DNA of 64,000 nucleotides from positions 10,230,001 to 10,294,000 of the forward strand of contig CM082592.2 of the NCBI GenBank assembly GCA_040954595.2, written 5' to 3'. Of the stretch, positions 44,901 through 56,141 are shown piece by piece. Source of the stretch: Balanoglossus misakiensis. Taxonomy: Eukaryota > Hemichordata. The translations under genes were made by a program, and so were the position numbers. Positions within the stretch are counted from its first letter, which is position 1, and the number at the start of each line of letters is the position of its first letter. Under the pieces are notes generated by a model. The model did no database searches, had not been told where the DNA came from, and saw nothing but the letters and a program-made list of their open reading frames with translations.

Positions 44901-46104
44901 GGTCTTGAAGATCTTGTGTACGTCCATCCCAATTCAGTACTCTTCAAACAACTACCAGAGTACATCATTTATCAAGAAATCATAGAGACAGGAAAACTGT
45001 ATATGAGAGGTGTAACAGGTATAGAGCCAGACTGGTTGCCAAGGTTACTCCCTCACATGTGTACATTATCAAAACCTCTTGATGAACCAGTACCTAGTTA
45101 CCATGACAACACAGGGACTGTACAGTGCTACATGACGAGTAATTTTGGTAAGTTATGTACATACATATAAACAGACCTATATAATAAGTTCTATAGAGAT
45201 TTGTGGTGAATACTCCATCAAACACTCAGATTTTCTTCAACACAGGACAATGCAATGTAATAATATGTACAGACAGATATAATTACCCAATTTCCAATCA
45301 TCACAGGTCGCAATGCATGGCCCATACCAGCTGTGCAACTGGAATATCCAACCAGTATAGAGAAATACAAATGGTTTGCAAGTTTTCTGCTGGAAGGAAA
45401 GGTATTTCATTATTTCTATCTTATCATGCAATTCATAACTGGTCTTAGCTTGAAATTTATTGAATAATGATTTCATAAAGATTGAAACAAAACTTACCTT
45501 ATACTTTAAGGTAAAACTTCACTTGCATGTGCTTCAAATTGTATCCATACAGGTGATACCATCAATGAGTGATTTTGTGCCCTATCTCTTGTCATCACCA
45601 AGAACTATGGTGAAATCCTGGGCCAAGTAAGTATACAAATCAATATTAATAATATATATGCTTTGGATTTTGAAAGACAAGCAACACAAAGTCACGATTG
45701 GCAGTCAAGGCCTTGTCCACCTGTGTTTGGTGTAGTTTAATACACTTTGAGTAACTGATTTATTCATCATTTTGACAGACTACAACCAAGAACAGAAACT
45801 TTCCTCAAGGCTCTCATCCGTGAACAGGTTGATACCAAGCAGAAATTATTAGACGCTTGGGGAAAAGATGAAAAATGTAAGTCGTATGAGTGAAAAATTG
45901 AAAATAGTCACCTCTGTATATTGTCCCTGAGGAGTTTGAATTGGAGATCATCAAGCCACATCTACTGACATATTGATGCATATGTTTTAATTTCTTCACA
46001 TTTTCTTCTTTGTAGATTTGCTGACTGAATACTGTGAATGGCTGCCGGAATCTAAGCATTCAGAAGTTATGACAAGATGGCCGCCAGTCAAGAGGAAAGA
46101 CTGA
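38946..46104 (+). CDS. DHX37: DEAH-box RNA helicase DHX37 (yeast Dhr1/Ecm16)
   Basis: Twenty-eight exons: 38946-39206, 39361-39467, 39623-40007, 40113-40261, 40422-40511, 40628-40724, 40882-40995, 41123-41308, 41425-41557, 41716-41794, 41899-42019, 42133-42219, 42406-42513, 42640-42764, 42881-42977, 43128-43193, 43294-43372, 43466-43611, 43777-43821, 43965-44027, 44150-44374, 44498-44550, 44681-44729, 44895-45147, 45307-45401, 45553-45626, 45779-45876 and 46016-46104. They total 1158 codons (1157 residues). The helicase acts in the nucleolus and frees U3 snoRNA from the pre-18S particle. It has a basic N terminus ([22 protein letters not shown]), an acidic stretch in exon 3, Walker A GETGSGKT at 280-287, DEAH at 376-379, SAT at 412-414, [12 protein letters not shown], and QRAGRAGR at 666-673. 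An acidic insert (exons 10-11) sits inside RecA2, then come the HA2/OB parts and C-terminal [10 protein letters not shown]. Exon 10 has a tandem NAGNAG acceptor (41713 or 41716). Intron 13 starts with GC, not GT. Confidence 0.97.
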
Positions 46105-46227
46105 CCTATGACCTCACAAACCCACATCGCTTCTGTTCTGTCAGACTTCTGGAACTTTACAATCAAGGTGGCAAGTCTACACTTACACCGGAGCAAACAC
46201 TCAATGTATTCCTTCAAAAGAATATTT

Positions 46228-46233
46228 TTTATT
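46228..46233 (-). terminator. Candidate INTS2 polyadenylation signal
   Basis: AATAAA on the minus strand, about 200 bases past the INTS2 stop. If used, the INTS2 3' UTR would run antisense across the DHX37 poly(A) site. Confidence 0.35.
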
Positions 46234-46244
46234 GTTTAAAAGTG

Positions 46245-46250
46245 AATAAA
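46245..46250 (+). terminator. DHX37 polyadenylation signal
   Basis: AATAAA about 140 bases after the DHX37 stop codon; the only canonical plus-strand hexamer I saw before INTS2. Confidence 0.65.
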
Positions 46251-46429
46251 CGTCACCAGTAAATATTTACATCTTGTATCTCTGTGTTTGATGCTAATAG
46301 CTTTTCTATCATTTTTTATCTTCATACAAAATCCTCAAATCAAGTAAATTTGTCACTTGATTACATACTCAGTCTTGCATCTGATGATAGGGAGGCCACT
46401 GATACAAGACCCCCTAGCACAGTGATCAT

Positions 46430-49400
46430 TTAAGACACTTTAGTATTCATCACAGCCAGACTAACAATATCTTTGAACGTTGTCTGTACTGCTACTGACA
46501 ATGCCATGTCTCTGTTTTTAATCTTAATGGCGCTAACACTGTCCACTGGTGGTGCATCTTTCATTTGATTATATACATTGTCCTTGTCGGCTGATGTTTC
46601 ACTCTCTGCATTTAAACCTGCAAGACATACACAAACTACATTGTATGCAGGTTTGAAATGGCGAAACAAAAAATGGTAGCTTTACATTAACTGTCATATT
46701 GATATGATCAGAATGGCAAACATGTTTTGTCACTTACCCAAATTCTGCTGTGGTATGTTTGTAAGAACAGCGAGGTTTGAATTGCAGATTCTTCCTATCT
46801 GTTGTAACATAGAGGTGATGTCATCGTAGAGTGGTGGGAACGCTTGGCATATACGAACCAACGCTGGTAGTGTTGGAAGGAAAAACTGACTTCGTTTCTG
46901 ACTTGGTAAAACTGTTGAGAAGAAATGACAGGTTGTAGTCATGCATGTATGGTTATCAATAAAATCATAATTAGTGAGTAGTAACTATAGTCCCAATTTA
47001 CTGACAACTGCCAATGATCTATCTATTGCCCTGTGAAAGGAACAATTGCTTTGACAATGTACATACCTGTCAGAAGAGTTGACATGACATTCATTGACAG
47101 CCTTGCAACACTTAGTGACTTCGGAAGAGCATATTGCAAACACAAGTATGACACAAGTTGAATTGCAAATATCTGTTTTTCCATCTGTGGTTGGCTGAGT
47201 AGTTCCGGAATGAAATCCAGACATATGTGCATCGATGGAATTCCTGCCACGGTTACCAGTAGCAACTCGCTGTTGTAACCCTGAAAAAATCAACATGTCG
47301 TAGATTAAAGAAGATGTCATGGGACTATTAAAGAAGCATTCATTATTAACAAGTTTCTGGTACATCCATGGTTAAGTTTAAATTGAATAAAGTCAACTAC
47401 TTACTTGAAAATGAACTAATTTGGCAATGTTTGGGTCAGCTATAAACATCTGATGAAGCAACGAACACACTTGGCATTGAATTTCACGCAGAACACTTGA
47501 GCTACCTTCCCTGCCCTGTAACACACAAAAAATAACACAATTATTGACTTGTAATCAACACACATGCTATTCTGATAGGACTTACATAGATTTCATATCC
47601 CTGTGACTACCCACCTTGTCTTCATCAAAGGGCAGACATATTTCCAGCAATATTTGAATGGCAGCACTGTCTTGAGTCGAAATCAGAGCATTTTTCAATT
47701 CTTCTCTCTCCACATCTGTCATCATATTATTCGCAGTCACGTTTTCTGCTTTCTTGTTGAAGTTGACAGCAGATGATTGTAGGTGTGTTGTCAGGTAGGC
47801 CCTGGACGCAGCTAAATATGATGCCAGAATCTTTAACACAATGTCCAATACTGGTGGACATCTAAAAGATCAAAGTTAAAGATTTAGATCGCTATAAAAA
47901 TTGATTTCCTTACAAAATGACAAATTTGTAAACTGGATTGATTCTCCAGTAAGCTATCCAACAAAATTTGATATGATACAGACAGCTGTTGCTGCATGGA
48001 ACTCTACTGCTACTGTATTGACCATTTCTGTAGGGACTGTATATCACACCTACCTAAAGACTCTTGGATCACACCGAAGTGCAATGAGTGGATCTACTGT
48101 AATATCCTGCTGTGTGTAAGCACTCTGTTGATATTTATTCACCGATAATGCATTCACTGTCATCACTCGTAACCTGAAAAGGATGAATTTTGTAAGCTGC
48201 TCAGTGAATCATAGGGAGGGATACAAGTTTCAAATCTCAAGTATGTCAGTGGCGTTCTCATCAATTATATACATGTACAGGGGATTTCATTTGAGCCGAA
48301 AAATGATGGGTTGTTAACAATATCTTACTTTCTTGGCATGATAGAATTCAAACTATTCCATAATGTCACCAAAGACGTCTGTACTTTTCTCGGTATATTC
48401 TCGTCTAATAACAGCGGTAAAGATTCTACAATGATGGTGGAAAAGTCCATGAGTTGATTGGCTGCTTGTTGAGACAGTTGATTCAGTAATATCAATGTAT
48501 CTGATGGCTGGTTTTGCACATTCTCAAGGGCTGCAAGAGATAGAAATACAGATTAAGATCATTCATGTGCCATATATGGACATGCAGGTCATGTACAAAG
48601 GTCACAGGTCAACTGTACACTCATACTTCCTTTCCATAAGGTTTTAGTGATTTTTAATGATTATAACAATACCTTTCTTCAAGTCTGTTGGTGTGCAGTG
48701 TAGCCGTTTTGATGTCTGCATCACATGATGTACAATGTCTGGTCTCCCGATCAGCTCCTCTGCCAACAGATCTTCAACTTGGCACAGATGAGGATAGTGG
48801 GTTGCTAGGAGACGCAGCAGACATGGATACAGTCCTGCGTAGTGCAGCTGCTCTTGCTGACACTGCTGGATGAGATGTTTGATGGGAATCTGTGCCAGCA
48901 GTGTGGCTGGGTATGACTTCAGTTTAATGTTGGAATTGGCTGTGATGTACAATAAAGGAATATCACAATAATCATTCATGGAAATGGATATATACATATA
49001 CAATTTATTTATAAAGTCAGAGGTCTAAACTGATCAGGTGTGAATCATAATGTTTCACTCTATCTCTGTCTGAGATATTTCACACGATTTATTGTACGGC
49101 CATCTCCACACACAATGACTTTGATTAACTACATGTCCAAGTTGCATATTCTCCATAAACACTGACAACGACATTTGAACTTACCAACAATTTTCATATT
49201 GTTAAGCAGACAGTCTTCATACAGGAGTATGTAATACAAAACCAGCAACTGTGGAGTCAAACTGGATTTCTGACAATCCTCCGAACTCTCCCCATCAACT
49301 TCCATGGCACTATCACTCACAGATTTGCCAGTTCTGATCCTGCTTTCCTGGAATACCGACATGATTTCTGATTCCTTCAGTGGGTTATTGCGGGCCTGCT

Positions 49401-52400
49401 CGCCCCCGCTGTGAGTCGGTTGGATGATGGAATGAACGTAGGCTTCGATGAGTGGAGGCAGCAATGGATGCAGAGGAGTGGTGCTGTTGCAGAGCTGTTT
49501 GTAAATCCAATTCTGTGTGGGAGGTCAAAGGTCAAATATTACTATCCTCAGTAGCTGACGTAACGTTCTGCTTTGCATTGTGGGTAAAATTTATCTTCTG
49601 AGAAAGGCTGGCATCAGGTTCAGAATCATGTAATTGCCATGTTGAAGGCAGACAGACAGGCATAAGTTACCAGAGGTCACAGAAGTATTCCATGTGGTAT
49701 AAAGCTTATTACCTTGATTGGCACTTTGTGTTTAGAAAAAGCTCGACTCTTCAGAAGCTGGTATATACAATGGACTGGTAAGAATCCAGTGATAGAGGCA
49801 TTCAGTTTGTTGGTTACAGCTACAGTGACAGCATGGGCGGTTACAACCTGTAAAATCAATTCAAATTAAGTATAAGAGAACAGCATAAACATCTTCCTCT
49901 GATCAACATGGTTGGTTATTGAATGGATGACATAGTCTACTAGGTTAATGGCTTGTGATTGACACAGAATATTCAAATACCTGTTCAGTAAAAATTTCTT
50001 GTGTGAAAGTCAGTCTCATTCTGGCCAAGGAATTGGGCCTGACAGCAATCTGAAAGACAGAGATACAATATTTATGTATGTCATTACATTGTACAAATAT
50101 ACCATTATTGAGCTACCTCTCCTGGTAAATTACTGCTTCCTTTGTGAATTGCATTTCCAGGTACTTGCGATTATCAAAGAGGGCAGCTGATTTTTGATTC
50201 TTTTCCATTAAGAATTCTTTATCATCCTTAGAGTAAAGTTTGCATAAGAGCCTACCTTCATTCCAAGTGTGGAACAAACTAAGTCGACAACTGGCTGCAT
50301 CTGATTTGCATGGAAATGAATGGCCATCAATAATAACATTTCACCGAAGGAGGCACTCACTCCACTGGCACTGAAATGTACAATAGTTTCAGGACTCAAT
50401 GAATATGACTTCAGTATGTTGTAAAGGAACATCCAAATCCAGTCTTTATACACTTTTTTCAGCGGTTTGCTATCTTTGTAGAAAAAACACAAGACAGGTC
50501 AAAAATACCTTTCGAAGTAAGATCCTTCCTTGACAAGCCAATTCATCCAACTGATGGCAACTTTCTCTTGATCTGCAGTACTGTTTCAGAATAGTCATGA
50601 GAGAGAGAGAAAAAAGAAAATTATCTTAGCATTGATGCCTCTTTCATCTCTAAACCAAATTTGATTGTCACGATGTAATGATTTTACAAGCTGACAATAC
50701 GTTCATTCACTGACAATGTCTGTGGCCTTACCTCATAATTGATGGACAAGCAAGGAGCATACAGAGCCCCAGTGAAACAAATCGGATTCCAGCTGGAGTT
50801 GGAGGAGGGTGTGATGTCACTAAACATAACAGCTGCTCCGATTCCTCTTCACTAAACCTGTGGAAGACATTCAGTGATATAATATCAGTGCCACTGCCAG
50901 TGCTTGTACAGGAATTTCTAGGAGATGCAAGTGAAATTTCAAGATGCAGGAAAATAATGAGTGCACATCATGTGACTACCACATGACTTACTTCATGGTT
51001 GCAATTCCTCTAAGAGCGCAGTAGAGTCGTATTAAAGCACTGGCTTGTACCACGTGTCTCTCTTCTATAACGCAGTGATCTTCTGATGGAATTATTGCTC
51101 CAAGTTCATCCAGTAAATGTTCTCGCAGAGCATGCAACAAAGAACTTTGAGGGTCTTTCTTCCGCTATGGAGAGAAAAAGCAAGAGTTGAGGGTTAACAT
51201 TTTGTGTTTGGATGACAGGCACTACCAGATTCTATTGCCAGAACTCAAATACAAGAAATCAAATGCTGGTGAAAATACTTACCTTTTGACCAATTCTCAC
51301 AAATTGTGCTAACCACGCCCTGACAGTTGCATTACTTCCCAGGAGCAATCCACTCACAAAGCCCACCAGATCACTGATACTGTTATCTATTTGGCCACGC
51401 TTTCCATGGTCCAGTGACAAGGCAATGGCAAGTCCAGGCAAGCGACAGTTTTCCACCTGTTCAGAGAACAGTCAGCGCACGTCAGAAAGTGACAATATAA
51501 TGAAAACTAAATAAACTAATTATCAAAACAACTAGGTGTAATGTCATGCATATTGGTCGATACTTTACCAGAAACATAAGGGAGAAGACTCCATCAAGTT
51601 GCGAGATTGGTATCACTGTCTGACTGAGACACATTTACCCTCAAGTGTTTGATGGCGACATACTTGCCATCACTAACCTGTCCTACTTGTTGCAAACTTA
51701 CCGTCATTCCTCTGACTGTCAATGCTTGGCTGGGACACATGGAACACAGTTTCCTCAAAGTTTCCGTTCTCTTCTTCCCACCAACACTTTCCTCATCTTG
51801 GTGTTCTCCTCTGGATACCAGCATTCTACACACTGAACGAAAATTCCTCACCAATGAGACAATTTAACATACAGGGGCATCACTTACAAGACAGCATTTT
51901 GTTCTTGAGGTAATGAAACTAAAAATCCTGCTGAAAAAGTAGAGTAGTGAAGGAAACTGCTTTGTTTGAACTATTTCTTACCTTCACTTATACTATCTGG
52001 AACATTGGCAACCAGTCGACATAACAACCAGTTTCCATTTTTCACTCTCAGCAATGCTTCAGCTGTCATAGGCATTGGAAGTAATGATGGCAGTTCTGTC
52101 AACACAGAAAATAACATTTTCATGACCCCTGCATGACCTTCACATCCTCGTACTTCAATATGAATCTATGCTTTTGATTAAAAACTCCAGGGACCACTGC
52201 TTGGGTAATGCAAAATACATCCAACATACCTGCTTGGGCAATGCATAGGACGTCTGAAACTTCCTCCAAGTAGACTTCATTTTCAAACAATTCTGAATTT
52301 CTCTGATGAAATTCTGTTGGTGTATCTTTGATCTGTAACACAATATCCACATCGGATCAATTATAAAACTGAATGTAGACAATTTTGATAAATGTTCTCA

Positions 52401-53136
52401 GATAGATGGATAGACATAGCCATTGCCCCTTCAAGACTACATCTTTGGGGATTAATAAAACACACAAAACTGACTTACCTGGTTCATAATATACAATAAC
52501 TCGCTGATGATAATCCGTAATCTCCTGGCTGGATCACTGCGTTCAAATTCTAATGCAGGACACGGCAGTGATGACAATAAACTTTCTGACTCTCCAGCCT
52601 TCTGTCTGTGATTGATTTTTAAAATTAAAAATAAAGCTAAGTAACCAGCATATTACATCATGATACAGAGAAATATTCTGATAGCTGTACTCCCCCTGGA
52701 TTTGTATTGTAATAGCTGTACAGAATACATCCCATTCTCTGATTGATTCCTAATTTGGATAAACATGATAAAAATGATCATCTCCAGCATCATATTGACC
52801 CCTCCCCCAAACAACAACAACAAACAAAATGATTCACAATAAGACTGCTTACCTAATATGCTGTTCTTTTCTTGCATCAACTTCTAATGCATTGAAATCA
52901 ACAGACAGTAAAGCTACAATTGAGTTCACAACTTCCATACCCGACAGAATACGCAAGATGTGTTTTCGTCCATCCACCCAATCATCACTCACGTCCAGGG
53001 GTGCACATAGGGACATACGCACAAGGCATGGCAAAAGAGGTCTCACTTCCGAGTCTGGCAGTTTGGCTATCTTATGCACGTCAACTGTTTGAATCGCTTC
53101 AAACGCTCTCGAAGAAACGTCTTGTCTACTCGTCAT
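46430..53136 (-). CDS. INTS2: Integrator complex subunit 2
   Basis: Twenty-one exons on the minus strand: 52853-53136, 52479-52605, 52230-52332, 51982-52095, 51702-51832, 51283-51456, 50992-51164, 50732-50857, 50509-50580, 50256-50370, 49981-50049, 49713-49847, 49185-49512, 48673-48939, 48329-48530, 48054-48173, 47615-47861, 47405-47515, 47067-47280, 46738-46911 and 46430-46617. They total 1158 codons (1157 residues; human 1204). Integrator cleaves nascent snRNA and terminates promoter-proximal RNA polymerase II; INTS2 is a helical scaffold subunit of its backbone. Near-identical blocks to human INTS2 include VNSIVALLSVDFNALE, ASFGEMLLLMAIHFHANQ, DLVCSTLGMK, ITGFLPVHCIYQLLKSRAF, LLRLLATHYPHLC, AGIPSMHICLDFIPELLSQ and LPKSLSVARLSMNVM. 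The start is the ATG that leads directly into the family N terminus. Exon 2 was placed at 52605 because the alternative AG four bases further in breaks the family reading frame. Confidence 0.97.
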
Positions 53137-53478
53137 ATTGAGATAAGTGTGAGCGGCGGAACCGCGACCGTACGGCTACGTTTCGCGAGTAAACACCACC
53201 TCACCGTTCAAGATCAACCAAGTACACTGGCAACAGTGGGGTCACACGGTTGGGGTCACGTTGGGACGCGCGCCCTCTACCGATTATCTTTTTACTTTAG
53301 GTGTCTGTCTTTCAGTTCTTTTCAATTTATTTGACACGAAAAAAGCACATCTTTTCCGTAGATACCAAGAAAACACATTCAATTGCAATTTTTAGTCGAA
53401 AGTTAAGATTTCTCGAGAAAGACCGCAGGGATATTTCTACTTCCGGTGCGCCTCTCTTTGGCATCCGGACAAAGCAAT
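53137..53478. promoter_or_regulatory. Bidirectional promoter region, INTS2/MED31
   Basis: 342 bases lie between the divergent start codons. ACTTCCGG at 53439-53446 is a good ETS/GABP site, 33 bases before the MED31 ATG, typical of shared TATA-less promoters. CG dinucleotides are frequent at 53155-53275. Sharing is inferred. Confidence 0.65.
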
Positions 53479-54727
53479 ATGGCTTCCCCAGGTGAAACAG
53501 GTTTGTTTTGTTTTGTTACAGTATGTGTCATGTTTAATACAGAATACTGTTTTTATTCGGTTTTCTTGGCCCATATTTACAAGATTGTTCTTTTTCCGAT
53601 ACTGATCCCTATAGTCTCGAGCCTTAAGTAGTTCCGCATTGCACAGTGCAAGCGTAGCTCCTTGTCGCGTCAATGATCAAGTCAAGAGATATTTATCTGT
53701 CCATTACATGTAAGATGTACATTGTATTTGGTTCATGGTAATCGGTATGTACGTCAATGAGGGAAGTGGTGATATTTGACAGCATTGCAGATACCAGCCG
53801 TGTGATCTTGAGCTCTTTCATCTACCCACCTCTCTTTTCTTTGAACATAAACGACGTAGTATAGTGCGTTGAAGTTGAACTGGAACCAATGTCATGGATG
53901 AAGAGTTTTAAGTTTTTATTCATGAATATTCATATTTTTCCCAGCAGAAACAGAGGATCAGCAGAAGATGCGATTCCAAGTTGAGTTAGAATTTGTGCAA
54001 TGTTTGGCTAATCCTCATTATCTTAATTGTAAGTTATTTCTCTTTTTAGAAAGATACGTCTTCCCCTGTTTTAAGAATCACCAAAAAAAATCAGATATAC
54101 CAGTTTAAAGCAGAGTTGTATATTTATTCCTTTTTTACTCTCTAATTTTCAGTCCTGGCTCAGAGAGGCTACTTTAAAGACCAAAAATTTATAAATTACC
54201 TCAAGTACCTGTTATATTGGAAAGACAGTCGATATGCAAAGTTTCTCAAGTAAGTGATAGACTTTGAAATCATGTAAATGATATATATTCAAGGGCTGCT
54301 AAGGTAAATAACTTTTTACCATTGCATTGAATACAAAAATATGTTCTTGGGACTCAGTGATGTCAAAGTACATTGCAGGCAAACATGTAACAAATTAATT
54401 TGAATTTTTGTCCACAGATTCCCGCAGTGTCTGCATTTCTTGGAACTTCTTCAGTATGACCATTTTCGTAAAGAGTTGGTCAGTGCCCAATGTGCCAAAT
54501 TCATTGACGACCAACAACTTCTACAGTGGCAACACTACACTCGGAAAAGAATGAAACTACAACAGATGCACATTGAACAACTGCAGCAGCAGCAACAACA
54601 GCAGCAACCACCACCACACCAACTGCAGCAGCAACATCAACCACCGCCACCACAAATGTCACAAGTACCAATGCATCAACAGAATCTTCAACCGTTACCA
54701 CCCCAGGGCCACCTTCAACCAAAGTAG
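53479..54727 (+). CDS. MED31: Mediator complex subunit 31 (Soh1) with Gln/Pro-rich tail
   Basis: Four exons, 53479-53500, 53948-54028, 54153-54249 and 54418-54727, give 169 residues. Mediator links transcription factors to RNA polymerase II; MED31 is a small, very conserved middle-module subunit. The core is plainly visible: FQVELEFVQCLANPHYLN, LAQRGYFKDQKFINYLKYLL, PQCLHMLELLQ, and the block AQCAKFIDDQQLLQWQHYTR. Human MED31 has 131 residues; the extra length here is a C-terminal stretch of Gln and Pro encoded by CAG/CAA and CCA/CCG codons. Exon 2 has a tandem acceptor (CAGCAG at 53942-53947), so an alanine may be optionally inserted. The gene is head-to-head with INTS2, another Pol II co-factor subunit. 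Confidence 0.97.
54573..54700. repeat. CAG/CAA/CCA codon repeat in MED31
   Basis: Imperfect trinucleotide tract coding for a run of seven Gln, then mixed Gln, Pro and His. Mixed codons suggest that length is fairly stable. Confidence 0.85.
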
Positions 54728-54990
54728 CACCAGAGTGCTACTACTATTGTAAATTATTTATATGATATCCTTTGTGTATCGAATCCACTTTCATTTTTAA
54801 GAACTGTTATATTTTTCGGAAGATAGTATTATGTATATTAAACAGGACAACTTTTTTGTATGATTGATAAGTGACTTGAGGGCAGTACTATACATACATT
54901 GGTATATTTATTTGTCACATCACACTTTCTTGGTTCATTTTATGCAAATTAGTTTATAGCAACAATTTTGTTAAAGTGTTAAAAAGCTTG

Positions 54991-54996
54991 AATAAA
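54991..54996 (+). terminator. MED31 proximal polyadenylation signal
   Basis: AATAAA about 265 bases after the stop. A second canonical hexamer lies at about 55318-55323, so alternative 3' ends are possible. Confidence 0.6.
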
Positions 54997-55317
54997 TATT
55001 TCAAACTTGAATCATGGGAATGACACTTTTTGACCTATAACCTTTGATAGAAAACTTCATCTTATGAAATCTGCTGCGAATCACTACATTATACACGTCT
55101 TGCCAAGGCTGTAGTAGGAAGATACCCAAAAATAATTGTACCATGTTATTCTTACCATTGACCCTCTAGTGTATCATTTATGAACGTTATCTGTTTTACA
55201 GATTGAAGAAACGTCCACTAAGGTTGTTTGTGATATACCATTATGATATCAACATTTCATTGTTACCATTTACTGCCATGTATCTACTGTGTATCTCAGA
55301 AATTTGTGAATTTTTTA

Positions 55318-55323
55318 AATAAA
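55318..55323 (+). terminator. MED31 distal polyadenylation signal
   Basis: A second AATAAA, about 590 bases past the stop codon and just before the converging MS4A-like gene's 3' end. Confidence 0.5.
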
Positions 55324-55441
55324 AGTCATAAACTTGTATCTTGATTCAAGATTATATTAACAAGTACACAAACTAAGTATAAAGGAGAACAAATGAGACA
55401 CTTCAAACTGAACGGAACAAATTTATAATCACATGTGACTA

Positions 55442-55447
55442 TTTATT
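55442..55447 (-). terminator. Candidate polyadenylation signal of the MS4A-like gene
   Basis: AATAAA on the minus strand, about 695 bases past the stop codon at 56142. The sequence between is AT-rich and noncoding, consistent with a 3' UTR. Confidence 0.5.
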
Positions 55448-56141
55448 GAAACATAATTTGTATACATACCAAACAAAACAGTAAATGTACATGTAAATTA
55501 CATGGAACAGTACGCTTCAAACGACTGATCGCCAGGGCTATAAATTTACCGCCCTCTAGTGGTCGCTTGCCACAATACATGTAAATGCTGACTGAGAAAC
55601 AAACACTCAAAACACAGGCCACGATTTTCTTTCGTAATAAACATTCTACACACGCACTATAATACCTAGAAACGCCATGAAATATCAAGCTAATATTGTA
55701 TCAAGCCATTTCAACTCACCTATTGTGCGAAGCTTGAGTTCATTTGTCAAATATTATCAAACAATTTTTAATACTGTAATAGTGACAATAGTACACCAAT
55801 TGGATTTTCTTCTAAACTTTGTAGTACAAAAAAGTACTGATTGCTCAATTGCGACTTTAATAGTCTATGTGTATCTCTAAAGAAGTTCACTCCAAACAAT
55901 TTCACAAACAGATTGACAAGGGGATGCTAAGTCTAACGCACACAGTTTCTTATCACACACACACTACAGCTATCAGAACCAGATGGAACTGTTTAGTCGG
56001 GGTTCTAATTAGCAAAAACTCATACTTTCTAAATGTGATTTTTCCACCATCTTCTACTTCTCATGTGACACGTCTTCAAACAAGAAACACCACTGATATT
56101 TTCCCACTTTATTTCAAGTCACACAAGACGCCACCCTGGAT

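Noticed and set aside
46430-53136. Treating INTS2 and DHX37 as possible miscounts because both total 1158 codons
   Set aside because: Exon sums were rechecked separately and every junction keeps phase; the equal length is a coincidence.
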